64,000 bases of DNA from assembly GCF_014643775.1 (NCBI RefSeq), contig NZ_BMKC01000001.1:620001-684000 (forward strand), given 5' to 3'. A program made the translations under genes and the position numbers. Positions 26,795 to 37,852 of this stretch are shown here, in pieces; positions within the stretch are counted from its first letter, which is position 1, and each line of letters begins with the position of its first letter. The notes beneath the pieces were generated by a model. That model made no database searches and had not been told where the DNA came from. It saw nothing but the letters and a program-made list of their open reading frames with translations. The stretch is from Arenimonas soli. GTDB lineage: Bacteria > Pseudomonadota > Gammaproteobacteria > Xanthomonadales > Xanthomonadaceae.

Positions 26795-27757
26795 TCAGCC
26801 CGCCGGCAGCGAAGCCAGCCAGTCGTCGTCGCTGCCTTCGTTGATGCCTTCGAACAGGAAGGTGCTCAGGTAGCGTTCGCCGGTGTCCGGGATCATGGCC
26901 AGCACCACGCTGCCCGGGTCCAGGGTGCGGGCGACCTCCAGGGCCGCGGCGAAGGTGCCGCCGCCGGAAATGCCGCAGAAGATGCCTTCGCGGGTGGCCA
27001 GGTCGCGCGCGGTGTCGCGCGCCAGCACGTCGTTCACCGGCACGATCAGGTCGTAGATGTCGCGGTTGAGCACGTCCGGGATGAAGTCCGGCGTCCAGCC
27101 CTGGATCTTGTGTGGCTGCCAGTCGCTGCCCGAAAGCAGGGCCGCGCCCTCGGGCTCGGTGACCGCAATCTTCAGGGTGGGGCGCGCCAGCTTCAGTACT
27201 TCGCCGACGCCGGTGAGCGTGCCGCCGGTGCCGTAGCCGGTGACGAACCAGTCCAGCCGCCTGCCGGCGAAATCCTGCAGGATCTCCGGGCCGGTGGTGG
27301 CGCGGTGCCAGGCCGGGTTGGCTGGGTTCTCGAACTGCCGGGCCAGGAAGGCGCCGTGTTTTTCCGCGAACGCCTTCGCGTGCTTCACCATGCCGCTGCC
27401 GCGTTCGGCCGCCGGGGTCAGGATCACCTTCGCGCCCAGGGCGCGCATCAGCTTGCGCCGCTCGATCGAGAAGGTTTCGGCCATGAAGGCGACGAAGGGA
27501 TAGCCGCGCGCCGCGCAGACCGCCGCCAGGGCGATGCCGGTGTTGCCCGACGTGGCCTCGACCACCATCTGGCCGGGCTGCAGGGCGCCCGAGGCTTCGG
27601 CGTCGAGGATGATCGCCGTGGCCAGGCGGTCCTTCACCGACGACATCGGGTTGAAGTACTCCAGCTTGGCGTACATCGCCACGCCTTCGGGGGCCAGCCG
27701 GTTGATGCGCACGATCGGCGTGTCGCCGACGGTGCCCAGGATGCTGTCGTGGATCAT
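26795..27757 (-). CDS. cysK: Cysteine synthase (O-acetylserine sulfhydrylase, CysK type)
   Basis: 320 residues. A PLP enzyme making cysteine from O-acetylserine and sulfide. The PLP lysine is in NPMSSVKDR (about residue 42). The substrate loop [12 protein letters not shown] and the phosphate cup [10 protein letters not shown] are intact. The late [15 protein letters not shown] motif is also present. The start at 27757 overlaps the rnt stop (ATGA). CysK is favoured over CysM from the SSVKDR sequence and length. Confidence 0.94.
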   Translation of the reverse strand: MIHDSILGTVGDTPIVRINRLAPEGVAMYAKLEYFNPMSSVKDRLATAIILDAEASGALQPGQMVVEATSGNTGIALAAVCAARGYPFVAFMAETFSIERRKLMRALGAKVILTPAAERGSGMVKHAKAFAEKHGAFLARQFENPANPAWHRATTGPEILQDFAGRRLDWFVTGYGTGGTLTGVGEVLKLARPTLKIAVTEPEGAALLSGSDWQPHKIQGWTPDFIPDVLNRDIYDLIVPVNDVLARDTARDLATREGIFCGISGGGTFAAALEVARTLDPGSVVLAMIPDTGERYLSTFLFEGINEGSDDDWLASLPAG

Positions 27758-28386
27758 GAGCCTGACTCCTTCACGGAAAACCGCCGCCATGTATTGAGTA
27801 CCGCGCAGAACAATTCGGCCGTGCGTTGGGTGTCGTACACCGCCGAATGCGCCTGGTCGCCGTCCCACGCCAGGCCGGCGGCCTGCACGGCCCGGCTGAG
27901 CACGGTCTGGCCATAGGCCATGCCGGCCAGCGTAACCGTATCGAAGGTGGAAAAGGGGTGGAAAGGATTGCGCTTGTGTCCCACCCGCGACACCGCAGCG
28001 TTCAGGAAACCGAGGTCGAAGTGGGCGTTGTGGCCAACCAGGATCGCGCGCTGGCAGCCGTTGCGTTTCACCGCGGCACGCACCTTGGCAAAGACGTGGT
28101 CCAGGGCTTCACGTTCGGGCAGGGCGCCGCGCAGCAGGCAGTCGAGGCGGATGCCGGTGATTTCCAGCGACTTGGGGTCGATTTCGCTGCCCTCGTAGGG
28201 CTCGACGTGGCTGGTGGCGACTTCGCCGGGCACGTAGTAGCCGTCGTCGTCGAGTTCGATCGGAATCGCGGCGATTTCCAGCAGCGCGTGGCGCGTGCAG
28301 TCGAAACCGCCGGTTTCGACGTCGACGACCACGGGAAGGAAGCCGCGGAATCGCTCGGGCATGCGCGGCGGGGGGCTGTTTTCCAT
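27754..28386 (-). CDS. rnt: Ribonuclease T
   Basis: 210 residues. A DEDD exonuclease that trims tRNA CCA ends and other stable RNAs. Exo motifs are visible: [11 protein letters not shown] (Asp and Glu), [10 protein letters not shown] (Asp), and [14 protein letters not shown] (His and Asp). It overlaps cysK by 4 bases downstream. The length matches gammaproteobacterial RNase T. Confidence 0.96.
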   Translation of the reverse strand: MENSPPPRMPERFRGFLPVVVDVETGGFDCTRHALLEIAAIPIELDDDGYYVPGEVATSHVEPYEGSEIDPKSLEITGIRLDCLLRGALPEREALDHVFAKVRAAVKRNGCQRAILVGHNAHFDLGFLNAAVSRVGHKRNPFHPFSTFDTVTLAGMAYGQTVLSRAVQAAGLAWDGDQAHSAVYDTQRTAELFCAVLNTWRRFSVKESGS

Positions 28387-28417
28387 GCCGCGCAGGATAA
28401 CAGGGCCCGCCGGGGGC

Positions 28418-29071
28418 TCAGGCCGGCCAGAGCCACCCTGCCGCCAGCAGCAGCACCGCCAGGATCGCCAGCACCAGCCCCGCCACCGGCACCAGCATCA
28501 GCGCCGGCAACGCCATCACGGCCAGCGCCAGCGCCCAGGCCTGGGGGTCGGCCAGCGGCTGGCGCGGCGTGGTGCCGCTGCCCGCGGCCAGCAGCGCGTC
28601 GAGGCTGAAGCGGCCGGCGCCGTGGAAAACCAGCGGCAGCAACATGGCCATGAACAGCAGCGGCAGCTTGAAGTTGCCAAAGCCCTTGTCGGTGATCGCA
28701 TAGCCGCGCCAGAGCTCGGACAGGCTGCCCCAGTCGGCGGGCCAGTGCACCGACACCGTCGCCACCGCCGTCAGCACCAGCAGCGTGAAAGCAAAAAAAC
28801 GCGTGCCCAGGCCCAGCAGCAGTGCCACGGCACCCAGCAGTTCGGCCCAGGTCGCCAGGGTCCAGCTCAGGTCCACGGGCGCCAGGTTGAAGGGCGCCGG
28901 GAACTTGTCCTGGATGCCGGCGAACCAGTTGTCGCCGCGCAGCTTCTGCATGCCCGCTTCCCAGAATTCCCAGGCCAGCAGCAGGCGAAGGCCAAGTGGC
29001 GCCAGCCATCGGCCGGTGCCTTCCAGGCGTTCGGTGAGCGCCAGCCAGCGCGTGGTGGAATCGTGGGCCAT
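28418..29071 (-). CDS. DoxX-family membrane protein of the Hvf/bufferin operon
   Basis: 217 residues with a DoxX-type N-terminus ([21 protein letters not shown]) and about five hydrophobic segments. DoxX-like proteins are regular partners (BufD) in DUF692-DUF2063 operons; a redox or quinone role is suspected but unproven. Its start codon overlaps the DUF2063 stop (TGATG). It has an extended C-terminal hydrophobic region compared with minimal DoxX proteins. Confidence 0.85.
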   Translation of the reverse strand: MAHDSTTRWLALTERLEGTGRWLAPLGLRLLLAWEFWEAGMQKLRGDNWFAGIQDKFPAPFNLAPVDLSWTLATWAELLGAVALLLGLGTRFFAFTLLVLTAVATVSVHWPADWGSLSELWRGYAITDKGFGNFKLPLLFMAMLLPLVFHGAGRFSLDALLAAGSGTTPRQPLADPQAWALALAVMALPALMLVPVAGLVLAILAVLLLAAGWLWPA

Positions 29072-29850
29072 CAGCGGGTCTCCGGATCGGGGTGGGTGCC
29101 CAGCAGCACGCCGTCGCGGCGAAGCTGGTCGAACATGCGGCGGCCGTCGGCGACGAAGGCGGCCACGTCGGGCGCGGACGCTTCGGCGGCCAGGGCTTCG
29201 AGCTGGGCGCGGCCGGCCAGGCCGGGCTGTTCGGACAGGCGCTGCAGCAGGCGGAAGGTGAGCGGGCTGAGCGAATGGAAATGCACGCGCAGGTCGGCGC
29301 CGCGGCGCACCAGCAGCAGGGTCGGGGCGCCCGGCGCTTCGGTGGGCTGGTAGTCCGGCGCCAGGCGGTGCACCGGCCAGGCATAGGCCAGCGGCCAGGC
29401 CAGGGGCGAGGGCACGGGCACGCCGGCCAGCAGGTCGCCGTCGGGGTCGTGCGGGGTTTGCCCGTCGCTGGCTTCGCTCAGGTCCAGCGCCAGCTCCACC
29501 CATTCGTAGTGCGCCAGCTCGACCAGCCAGGGCGGGTCGGCATCGTCCGGATCCTCGCGCTCCTGCAGGTACTGGATGAATTCGCGCGGCAGCTCCGGGA
29601 ACAGCGGCGTGCTGCAGCGGTGGTCGCGATAGAAGTCACGCACCAGCGCGTGCCAGCGGTCGTCGGCCAGCAGCCTGCGGATCACCGGGAAGTTGGCGGC
29701 CAGCAGGCCCTGCAAACTGTTGTAGAACAGTTCGCGGTAAACCTTCAGCCGCCGGTCCTCGATGCCGGGCGGCGGGGCCTGGTGCTCGGGGTCGCGCACG
29801 TGCGCGGCCAGGCGCGCCTGCTGTTCGCGCAGGCGGTCAGGCGCGGGCAT
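29071..29850 (-). CDS. hvfC: DUF2063 protein, RiPP partner of the DUF692 enzyme (HvfC/BufC)
   Basis: 259 residues from the ATG at 29850. The N-terminal DUF2063 domain (residues about 5-90) has [32 protein letters not shown] and RDFYRDHRC, the family hallmarks. The C-terminal half resembles a winged-helix peptide-recognition domain. In the Hvf and bufferin systems this protein binds the precursor and assists the DUF692 enzyme. It overlaps the DUF692 gene by 14 bases. Confidence 0.9.
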   Translation of the reverse strand: MPAPDRLREQQARLAAHVRDPEHQAPPPGIEDRRLKVYRELFYNSLQGLLAANFPVIRRLLADDRWHALVRDFYRDHRCSTPLFPELPREFIQYLQEREDPDDADPPWLVELAHYEWVELALDLSEASDGQTPHDPDGDLLAGVPVPSPLAWPLAYAWPVHRLAPDYQPTEAPGAPTLLLVRRGADLRVHFHSLSPLTFRLLQRLSEQPGLAGRAQLEALAAEASAPDVAAFVADGRRMFDQLRRDGVLLGTHPDPETR

Positions 29851-30691
29851 GGCGGTCCGCGGACGCGGCGTGCTGGTCCAGAACGGCACGCACCTGGCCC
29901 AGTTCGGCCACCAGGTCGGCGTAGGGCGGGATGTTGAAATCGCGCTCGAGCAGGGTCGGCCGCGGACCGAAGCGCCGGCAGGCGTCGTCGAGCAGCGCGA
30001 ACACGTCGGGTTTCACCGGCGCGCCGTGGGTGTCGACCTTCAGGTCGTCGGCCTCGTCGTAGTGGCCGGCGATATGGAAATAGGCGATGCGTTCGCCGGG
30101 CAGTTTGCCCAGGAAGTCGCGCGCGTCGTAGCGGTGGTTGATGGCGTTGACGTAGATGTTGTTGACGTCCAGCAGCAGGTCGCAGTCGGCCTCGGCCAGC
30201 ACCGCATTGATGAATTCGATCTCGGGCATCGCCTGGTAGGGCGCGGCGTAATACGAGATGTTCTCCACCGCGATGCGCCGGCCCAGGGCTTCCTGCACCT
30301 GGCGGATGCGCCCGGCGACGTGCCGGACCGCTTCTTCGGTGAACGGAATCGGCAGCAGGTCGTAGAGCTGGCCCTGGTCGCTGCAGTAGCTCAGGTGTTC
30401 ACTGAAGATCGGCACCCGGTGTTCGTCCAGGAACCGCCGCAGCTTGCGCAGGTAGGTGTCGTCGAAGGGGTCGGTGGAACCCAGCGATAGCGACAGCCCG
30501 TGGCAGACCAGCGGGTGCCGGGAACTCAGGTCGCGCAGGGCGGCGCCGAAGCGCCCGCCCACGCCGATCCAGTTGTCCGGCGCACATTCCAGGAAATCAA
30601 AATCACCCGGCGCCGCTGCCTGCAGCGGACCCAGCAGGGTCCGCCGCAGGCCGAGGCCCGCAGCCGTTCGAGGGAGCGTGCGCGCGGACAT
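29837..30691 (-). CDS. hvfB: DUF692 multinuclear non-haem iron oxidase (HvfB/BufB/MbnB type)
   Basis: 284 residues from the ATG at 30691. A TIM-barrel MNIO enzyme that oxidatively modifies cysteines in a precursor peptide. Metal-ligand motifs visible include [45 protein letters not shown] and LLERDFNIP. It starts 10 bases after the EGKCG-repeat peptide gene. The frame stays open upstream through the repeats, but that N-terminus is an artefact of the repeat DNA. Confidence 0.94.
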   Translation of the reverse strand: MSARTLPRTAAGLGLRRTLLGPLQAAAPGDFDFLECAPDNWIGVGGRFGAALRDLSSRHPLVCHGLSLSLGSTDPFDDTYLRKLRRFLDEHRVPIFSEHLSYCSDQGQLYDLLPIPFTEEAVRHVAGRIRQVQEALGRRIAVENISYYAAPYQAMPEIEFINAVLAEADCDLLLDVNNIYVNAINHRYDARDFLGKLPGERIAYFHIAGHYDEADDLKVDTHGAPVKPDVFALLDDACRRFGPRPTLLERDFNIPPYADLVAELGQVRAVLDQHAASADRHARA

Positions 30692-30701
30692 CACCGGACG
30701 A

Positions 30702-31121
30702 TCAGGCGTTGCCGCCGCACTTGCCTTCTTCGGCCTTGTCGGAGCCGCACTTGCCTTCGCCGCACTTGCCTTCCTCGGCCTTCTCGCCGGCCTTGTCGGA
30801 ACCGCACTTGCCCTCGCCACACTTGCCTTCGCCGCACTTGCCTTCTTCGGCCTTGTCGGAACCGCACTTGCCTTCGCCGCACTTGCCTTCCTCGGCCTTG
30901 TCGGAGCCGCACTTGCCTTCGCCGCACTTGCCTTCTTCGGCCTTGTCGGAACCGCACTTGCCTTCGCCACACTTGCCTTCTTCGCCCTTGTGGTCGCTGG
31001 CGGAAAGCAGGTAACCCTGCGCCAGGGAATCCATGGCGAAGGCGGAAGTGGACAGGGCCATCGAACCGAGCAGCGCGGCGCTGGCGGCGAGGACGACGGG
31101 TTTCAGGGTCTTCTTGGACAT
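30702..31121 (-). CDS. hvfA: EGKCG-repeat RiPP precursor (HvfA-like, exported)
   Basis: 139 residues. A signal peptide covers about residues 1-29 (ALSTSAFA). The mature part is almost wholly repeats: 15-residue units [15 protein letters not shown] with 12 EGKCG motifs and 12 cysteines. One unit has an extra EGKCG and one has a GEKAE insertion. In H. influenzae, HvfB/HvfC convert the cysteine of EGKCG motifs to copper-binding oxazolone-thioamide groups (recalled, not checked). A role as an exported copper-binding peptide follows. AGGGAG lies upstream of the ATG. Confidence 0.92.
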   Translation of the reverse strand: MSKKTLKPVVLAASAALLGSMALSTSAFAMDSLAQGYLLSASDHKGEEGKCGEGKCGSDKAEEGKCGEGKCGSDKAEEGKCGEGKCGSDKAEEGKCGEGKCGEGKCGSDKAGEKAEEGKCGEGKCGSDKAEEGKCGGNA

Positions 31122-31172
31122 GGTGTGGCTCCCTCTTGGGTTGCTTGCAGTGATGCGGGCGGACCCGCGGGT

Positions 31173-31724
31173 TTAATCCTGAAGGTATTCGCGCGCCAGT
31201 GCACGCGCCCGGTGCAGGCGCGCCTTGGTGGCTTCGCGGGTCAGGGCCAGGGTGTCGGCCAGTTCGCCGATGGTCAGTCCCTGCACGTCGCGCAGCAGGA
31301 TGATTTCGCGGTAGTGCGGCGGCAGCGACTCCAGCGCCGCCGCCAGGTCGCGCGCCAGCCCGGCCGGCGCCTGCGCGCAGGGGCCGGCGATGTCTTCGGT
31401 GATCTCTTCCTGCCGCAGGCTGCGCCAGCCGCGTTTCATGCGGTTGCATTCGCGCTTGACGATGCGGAACAGCCAGGACGTGAAGGATTCGAGCTGGCGC
31501 AGGTCGGCCAGCTTGCGTGAAGCGGTGAACAGCGACTCCTGCACGGCGTCCTCGACGTCGTTCACCACGCAGTGGTGTTCGGCGTAGCGCCGCAGGTCCT
31601 GGCGCGAACGGGCCAGCACCCGCTCCAGGGCCAGGCAGTCGCCGGCGCGGGCCGCGTGCAGGTCGTCCTGCCAGGGCTTTGCGGCGGCGGGGGTCGGCGG
31701 GCTGGGGCACATTGCTGTGGTCAT
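31173..31724 (-). CDS. ECF-type RNA polymerase sigma factor
   Basis: 183 residues. Region 2 has VEDAVQESLFTASRKLADL and FTSWLFRIVKRECN. Region 4 has LPPHYREIILLRDVQGLTIGELADTLALT and a KARLHRAR helix. It lies 51 bases upstream of hvfA on the same strand, and similar sigma factors often head DUF692 operons and answer to metal stress. No anti-sigma gene is visible beside it, so the control may be exerted elsewhere or by the sigma factor itself. Confidence 0.92.
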   Translation of the reverse strand: MTTAMCPSPPTPAAAKPWQDDLHAARAGDCLALERVLARSRQDLRRYAEHHCVVNDVEDAVQESLFTASRKLADLRQLESFTSWLFRIVKRECNRMKRGWRSLRQEEITEDIAGPCAQAPAGLARDLAAALESLPPHYREIILLRDVQGLTIGELADTLALTREATKARLHRARALAREYLQD

Positions 31725-31788
31725 ACCCCTGAAGTGGCTAGCCGCAGGTGAAAGGATGCGCGGGGAGGTCGATCTGTTCAGGCGCCGT

Positions 31789-33002
31789 TTATTTTATCGT
31801 CGCCGGCGCGGCGCGCTCGTGCCGCGGCAGGCCCAGGGAAACCAGGGCCGCCACCAGCACGAAGGCCGCCGAGATGGCCAGGCAGGCCGCCAGGCCCCAG
31901 GCCTGGTAAACCGCGCCCGACAGCACCGTTCCCAGCAGGCGGCCGCCGGCATTGGCCATGTAATAGAAGCCCACGTCCAGGGAGACGCCGTCTTCGCGGG
32001 CATAGCTGACGATCAGGTAGCTGTGCAGGGCCGAGTTCAGCGCGAACAGCACGCCGAATACCAGCAGGCCGGTCACCAGCACCGTCTGGGCCGGCCAGCC
32101 GGCCCATAGCGCCGCCGCCATGCCCGCGGCCAGGGCGGCCAGGGGCAGGGCCCAGCCGAAGGCGGCGCGGCCGTCGGGCACCGGCCCCCGGCGCAGGCCG
32201 GTGATGGCCGGGGCCAGGGCCTGCACGCCGCCATAGCCGATGATCCATAGCGCCATGAAGCCGCCGACCTGCGCGTGCGGCCAGCCCAGGACCTCGGCCA
32301 GGAACACCGGCAGCGCGACCACGAACCAGACGTCGCGGGCCCCGAACAGGAACAGCCGCGCCGCCGACAGCCGGTTGATGGCCGGGCTCTTGGACAGCAG
32401 TTCCCGGAACTTCGGCTTGGCCTTGGCACGCCCCAGGTCGGCCTGCAGGAACAGCAGGCTGCCCACCCAGACCAGCGCCAGCGCCGCCGCCATGGCCAGC
32501 ACCGCACCGGCAAAGCCCAGCCAGGCCAGCAGCAGTGCGCCGAGGAAGAAGCCCACGCCCTTGAGCGCGTTCTTCGAGCCGGTCAGCAGCGCCACCCAGC
32601 GGTAAAGGCGGGCCTGGTGGTCGCCGGGCACCAGCAGCTTGATGCTGCCCTTGGCGCTCATCTTGTTCAGGTCCTTGGCGATGCCGCTCAAGGCCTGCGC
32701 CGCCATCACCCAGGGAACGGCCAGCATCGCCGCGGGCACGGCCAGCATCGCCAGCGCACCGACCTGCAGCACCAGGCCCAGGTTCATCGTGCGGTTCAGG
32801 CCCAGGCGCGCGCCCAGCCAGCCGCCGACCAGGTTGGTGACAACACCGAAGATTTCGTAGAACACGAACAGCATCGCCACCTGCAGCGGGGAATAGCCCA
32901 ACTGGTGGAAGTGCAGCACCACCAGCATGCGCAGCGCGCCGTCGGTGAGGGTGAAGGCCCAGTAGTTGGCCGTCACCAGCAGGTACTGGCGGGTCAGCGG
33001 GT

Positions 33003-33006
<4 letters not shown>
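31789..33006 (-). CDS. arsJ: Organoarsenical efflux permease ArsJ
   Basis: 405 residues, a twelve-helix MFS carrier. The N-terminal [20 protein letters not shown], the loop [17 protein letters not shown] and [13 protein letters not shown] are typical of ArsJ. ArsJ exports 1-arseno-3-phosphoglycerate made by the partner GAPDH. Its start overlaps the GAPDH stop (ATGA), which confirms the arsR-GAPDH-arsJ operon. Confidence 0.93.
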
Positions 33007-34003
<997 letters not shown>

Positions 34004-34007
<4 letters not shown>

Positions 34008-34330
34008 GGGCAGTTTTTCCTGGGGGCGGGGGCGCAGCGGGCAGCGTCGCCGCCGCAGCAGTTTTCGGTGAGGTAGGCGACCAGGCCCTGCACGGTGTCC
34101 AGGTCGGCCCGGTAGCGGATGAAGCGCCCCTGCGGGTCGGGCACGATCAGGCCGGCCTGCTGCAAGGCCTTCAGGTGAAAGGAAAGCGTGGTGGCCGGCA
34201 GGTCCAGCTGTTCGGCGATCTCGCCGGCGAAGGCGCCTTCCGGCGCGCGTTCGACCAGCCAGCGGTGGATCGCCAGCCGGTGCGGCTGGGCCAGGGCGGA
34301 CAGGGCAGCGAGGGCATCTGTTGTTTTCAT
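34004..34330 (-). CDS. arsR: ArsR-family arsenic-responsive repressor
   Basis: 108 residues. Winged HTH with [23 protein letters not shown]. The tail has four cysteines ([12 protein letters not shown], then KNC), a C-terminal As(III) site as in ArsR proteins lacking the helix-4 cysteines. It heads the arsR-GAPDH-arsJ operon. There is only a weak ribosome site upstream of the ATG. Confidence 0.93.
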
Positions 34331-34378
34331 TGTTCCAGAATAATGAAAGTATTTGACCGTTCCAAGTCAACGACATGC
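34331..34378 (-). promoter_or_regulatory. Candidate arsR promoter/operator
   Basis: AT-rich stretch in otherwise GC-rich DNA directly upstream of arsR. On the minus strand TTGACT is followed about 19 bases later by CATTAT, a loose -35/-10 pair, and GTTCCA occurs twice in it. The spacing to the ATG is short, so the exact promoter is uncertain. Confidence 0.35.
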
Positions 34379-34444
34379 GCCTGTGCAGATGGAATCGCCG
34401 GGCCATGCCCAAGGGCGCGGACGGGACGGCTAGACTGCCCGCGC

Positions 34445-35629
34445 ATGTCCTCCGGAATATTCACCACCTTCCTGCGCCTGGGGCTGACGTCCTTCGGGGG
34501 TCCGATCGCGCACCTGGGCTATTTCCGCGAAGAGTTCGTCGTGCGGCGGGGCTGGCTGTCGGAGGCCACGTTCGCCCAGTTGTTGGCCATCGCGCAGGCG
34601 CTGCCGGGGCCGGCCAGCAGCCAGCTGGGTTTTGCGGTGGGCCTGCTGCGCGGTGGCTGGGCCGGCGGCCTGCTGGCCTTCATCGGATTCACGCTGCCGT
34701 CGGCGCTGCTGCTGTTCGGGCTGGCCTTGCTGGCGCCGCGTCTTGAAGGGCCCATGGCGCTGGCGGTGCTGCATGGCCTGAAGGGAGTGGCGGTGGTCGT
34801 GGTGGCGCATGGCCTGGCCGGCATGATCCGCAGCCTGGTGCCGGACCTTCCGCGCGCGCTACTGGCCGGGCTTGCGCTGGTGGTGATGCTGGCCGGTGGA
34901 CCCGCCTGGCGGCAGCTCGTGGTGATCCTGGCCGGTGCCATCCTGGGCCTGTGGCTGTGCCGGCGGGTGCCACGCCTTCCCGCGGGTGAACTGGCCGTCG
35001 GCTACGGCCGGCGGATGGCCTGGCTGCTGCTTGCCGTGTTCGCGCTGGGCCTTGTCCTGGCCCTTTCCGTCGCGGGTGGCCCGGCGTCGGCAGTGGCCTT
35101 GGCCGGCGCCTTCTACGAAGCCGGCGCACTGGTTTTCGGCGGCGGCCACGTCGTCTTGCCCCTGCTCGAGCAGTCGACGGTGGCGACGGGCTGGGTCGGG
35201 GAGCAGGACTTCCTGGCAGGCTACGGCGCGGCGCAGGCGGTGCCCGGGCCGATGTTCGCGCTGGCGGCCTACCTGGGCGCGATCGTGCCGACCGGGCAGG
35301 CGCCCCTGGCCGGCGCCACGATTGCCTTGCTCGCGATTTTCCTTCCGGGTCTGCTGCTGATGGCGGCTCTTTTGCCGCTCTGGTCCGGCCTGGCGCGCCG
35401 GTCGTGGGCGCCTCCCGCCATCGCCGGAATCAATGCCGCGGTGGTGGGACTGCTGGCGGCCGCCTTCCTGGGCATCGTGCTGCCGGCGGGGGTGCACGGT
35501 GGTGCCGATGCGGCCCTGGCCGTGCTGGGCCTGGCGCTGCTGGCGTCCGGGCGGGTCAACGTGCTGTGGGTGGTGGCTGCCCTCGTGGGCAGCCACGTCG
35601 TGCTTCAATTCCTGGCGGGCCCTGCGTGA
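34445..35629 (+). CDS. chrA: Chromate transporter ChrA
   Basis: 394 residues with the two duplicated CHR domains. The first has [20 protein letters not shown] and [12 protein letters not shown]. The second has [16 protein letters not shown] and [16 protein letters not shown]. It exports chromate across the inner membrane. It is divergent from arsR across 114 bases. No chrB regulator is visible. Confidence 0.95.
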   Translation: MSSGIFTTFLRLGLTSFGGPIAHLGYFREEFVVRRGWLSEATFAQLLAIAQALPGPASSQLGFAVGLLRGGWAGGLLAFIGFTLPSALLLFGLALLAPRLEGPMALAVLHGLKGVAVVVVAHGLAGMIRSLVPDLPRALLAGLALVVMLAGGPAWRQLVVILAGAILGLWLCRRVPRLPAGELAVGYGRRMAWLLLAVFALGLVLALSVAGGPASAVALAGAFYEAGALVFGGGHVVLPLLEQSTVATGWVGEQDFLAGYGAAQAVPGPMFALAAYLGAIVPTGQAPLAGATIALLAIFLPGLLLMAALLPLWSGLARRSWAPPAIAGINAAVVGLLAAAFLGIVLPAGVHGGADAALAVLGLALLASGRVNVLWVVAALVGSHVVLQFLAGPA

Positions 35630-35703
35630 ATCGCGGGTGACCCGGCTGCGGCATGTGTTGTGTACCGCACGCTGGCAGGGCAGATGCGGCGTAGAGTCGA
35701 ACC

Positions 35704-36279
35704 ATGCGAGAGAAAACGTTTCCCATCGTCTGCGTGGGTGGCTCGGCAGGCGGCCTGAACGCCTATATCCGGCTGCTTACGAATCTTCCAGCCGACCTGG
35801 GCGCGGCGATCGTCATCGTCAACCACATGCGCAGCCTGCCGACCCGGCTGCATGAAATCCTGCCCAGCTACACGCGCATGCCGGTCGAACTGATCACCGA
35901 CAGGCTGGACGTCGAGCCCAACCACGTCTACATCATCCCGGCCAATCGCGACCTGCATGTCGCCGACGGGGAATTCATCCTCAAGCCGATCTCCAAGCCC
36001 CGGGGCTGGCCAGACGTGATCACGGTGTTCCTGCGTTCCCTGACCCGCTGCTGGGACGGCAAGCTGGTCGCCGTCATCGTGTCCGGCTACGACGGCGACG
36101 GCGCCGACGCCCTGTGCGGCATCCAGCAGATCGGTGGCATCACCATCGCCCAGTCGCTGAACACGGCGAAACAGCCGGACATGCCCGAGAGCGCCATCGC
36201 CAGTGGCTGCATCGACCTGGTCCTGTCGCCCGAGGAAATCACGGTCGAGCTGGTGCGGATCGCGAGCGCGGAAGCCTAG
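35704..36279 (+). CDS. Stand-alone CheB-type methylesterase domain
   Basis: 191 residues, only the C-terminal CheB domain without a receiver. The catalytic triad is visible: Ser14 in VGGSAGG, a His in IVIVNHMRS, and an Asp in SGYDGDGADAL. Lacking a REC domain, its activity is not controlled by CheA directly. It faces the CheB/CheR-kinase operon and its stop overlaps the stop of the Crp-like gene by 4 bases on the opposite strand. Confidence 0.88.
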   Translation: MREKTFPIVCVGGSAGGLNAYIRLLTNLPADLGAAIVIVNHMRSLPTRLHEILPSYTRMPVELITDRLDVEPNHVYIIPANRDLHVADGEFILKPISKPRGWPDVITVFLRSLTRCWDGKLVAVIVSGYDGDGADALCGIQQIGGITIAQSLNTAKQPDMPESAIASGCIDLVLSPEEITVELVRIASAEA

Positions 36280-37007
36280 CCCGGGTTTGCCAGCAGGCGG
36301 TGCATTTCCCGCCGGACCAGGGCGTAACACTCGCAGGCACTGGCCTCCAGGCCGGCCCGGTCGAGCACCGAAATATGGCCGCGGCGATAGCTGATCAACC
36401 CGGCGCGCTGCAGCTTCCCCGCGGCTTCGGTAATCGACTCGCGGCGAACGCCGAACATGCCGGCGACCATTTCCTGGGTCATCAGCAGTTCGCTTGAAGG
36501 CAGGCGGTCAAGCGTCATCAGCAGCCAGCGGCACAGCTGCTGTTCGATCGAGTGGTGCCGCGTGCAGACCACGGTCTGGCTGATCTGAACGATCAGCGCC
36601 TGGGTGTAGAGCAGCAGCAAGCGCTGCAGTTCGCCGGCCTCGCCGAACGCCTCCCGGAGCAGGCGGGCCTCGATCCTGTAGGCATGGCCCGCCGTCTGCA
36701 CCACGGCCGAGGTCGTGGTGGAGTCGCCGCCCAGGAACAGCGGAACCGACACGATGCCTTCGTTGCCGACCCCCGCGACTTCGCAGGAGGCCCCGGAGCA
36801 GGTCAGGTAGTGCAGGGACACGATCGCGGTAGTGGGGAAATAGGCGAAATGCGAACGGGCATGGGGGCCATGAAGCGTTTCGCCCACCCTCAGCGGCACC
36901 AGCACCAGGTGTTCCGCCAGGGCGTCGAGTTCGGCCGCGGGCAGCGCCGCCAGCAGGCTGTTGCGCCCAAGGCTGCTCTTTGTGGCCAGGGGGCAGGGGG
37001 CGATCAT
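36276..37007 (-). CDS. Crp/Fnr-family transcriptional regulator
   Basis: 243 residues. A cyclic-nucleotide-type beta roll (residues about 20-140) precedes a winged HTH with LLMTQEMVAGMFGVRRESITEAAGKL. The ligand pocket lacks an obvious cAMP signature and no N-terminal iron-sulfur cysteines of FNR are seen, so the signal is unknown. It is the last gene of the four-gene signalling operon and overlaps the REC-PAS gene by 4 bases. Confidence 0.9.
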   Translation of the reverse strand: MIAPCPLATKSSLGRNSLLAALPAAELDALAEHLVLVPLRVGETLHGPHARSHFAYFPTTAIVSLHYLTCSGASCEVAGVGNEGIVSVPLFLGGDSTTTSAVVQTAGHAYRIEARLLREAFGEAGELQRLLLLYTQALIVQISQTVVCTRHHSIEQQLCRWLLMTLDRLPSSELLMTQEMVAGMFGVRRESITEAAGKLQRAGLISYRRGHISVLDRAGLEASACECYALVRREMHRLLANPG

Positions 37008-37852
37008 CGCCGCTTGATGCCGTGCACGTGGCCATCGGCCAGGACCTCGACGCCCACGCCGCGGTAGCCGATGAAGGTGCAGGACCGGTTGAACATGGGT
37101 TCGCCGCTCACGCGGAACTGTTGCCGCGAACCATCGGCGTTGACCCGGTGCAGCAGGAAGTCCAGGAAGGGCTGTCGCGCGGAGATGGCGTCGAGCAAGG
37201 CCTTGCGCTCCGCCTCGTCCCACCCGTTGGCCGGCGCGGCGGCCGCGTCTGCGGCCAGGGGCTCGACCTGCAGGCCCAGCATTTCCAGCACCGGGCCCGA
37301 GACCTTGCCGAAGTGCCCCTGTTCGTCCTGCTCCCAGTACCAGTCGGTGGCCAGTTCGGTGAGGCTTCGGAAGCGAGCCTCGCTTTCGCGCAGTTCGGCC
37401 GTGCGCTCCTGCACTTTCTCCTCGAGATCCCGGTTGAGGTCCTCGAGTTTCCTGTACAGAAGCCGGACCTCGAGCATGTTGCGGATGCGTGTCCTGGCTT
37501 CGACCAGGTCGAAGGGTTTGCTTATGAAATCCCTGGCGCCGCACTCGAGGGCGCGCAGCTTGTGGCCGGGCTGGGCCGTGACCACCAGCACCGGCAGGTA
37601 GTCGTCGGCATCGTTGGTCTTGAGTGCTTCCATGACCTGGAAGCCGTCCATGCGCGGCATCTGAAGGTCGAGCAGGATCAGGTCGTAGGGGTGCCTGCGA
37701 TGCAGGGCGCAGACCTCCTGCGGATTGGTGGTCGATTCCACGTGCGTGTAGCCGGCGTCACCCAGCAGCTGGCTGAGCAGGGCGATGTTGTCCTCCTGGT
37801 CGTCCACGAGCAGGACGCGGGCGGCGAGGATGTCGGATTCCGAAACCTTCAT
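37004..37852 (-). CDS. Response-regulator protein, REC-coiled coil-PAS
   Basis: 282 residues. A REC domain (residues 10-130) with phosphoacceptor Asp62 in DLILLDLQMPRMDG, a coiled coil (RKLEDLNRDLEEKVQERTAELRESE, split region), then a PAS domain with the WYWEQDE motif. No output enzyme is attached, so it probably relays signals to the Crp-like protein or the neighbouring kinases. It overlaps both neighbours by ATGA. Confidence 0.88.
   Translation of the reverse strand: MKVSESDILAARVLLVDDQEDNIALLSQLLGDAGYTHVESTTNPQEVCALHRRHPYDLILLDLQMPRMDGFQVMEALKTNDADDYLPVLVVTAQPGHKLRALECGARDFISKPFDLVEARTRIRNMLEVRLLYRKLEDLNRDLEEKVQERTAELRESEARFRSLTELATDWYWEQDEQGHFGKVSGPVLEMLGLQVEPLAADAAAAPANGWDEAERKALLDAISARQPFLDFLLHRVNADGSRQQFRVSGEPMFNRSCTFIGYRGVGVEVLADGHVHGIKRR

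Noticed and set aside
26784-26806. Terminator between the DUF1036 gene and cysK
   Set aside because: A GC hairpin is present but has no T-run and overlaps the cysK stop; not listed as a terminator.
29851-30970. DUF692 protein with a 93-residue Lys/Ala-rich N-terminus
   Set aside because: The extension is the repeat DNA of hvfA read in another frame; the ATG at 30691 gives the family N-terminus.
30702-31014. Possible CRISPR or satellite DNA in the 45-base repeats
   Set aside because: The repeats have no unique spacers and encode the EGKCG peptide in frame with a signal peptide.
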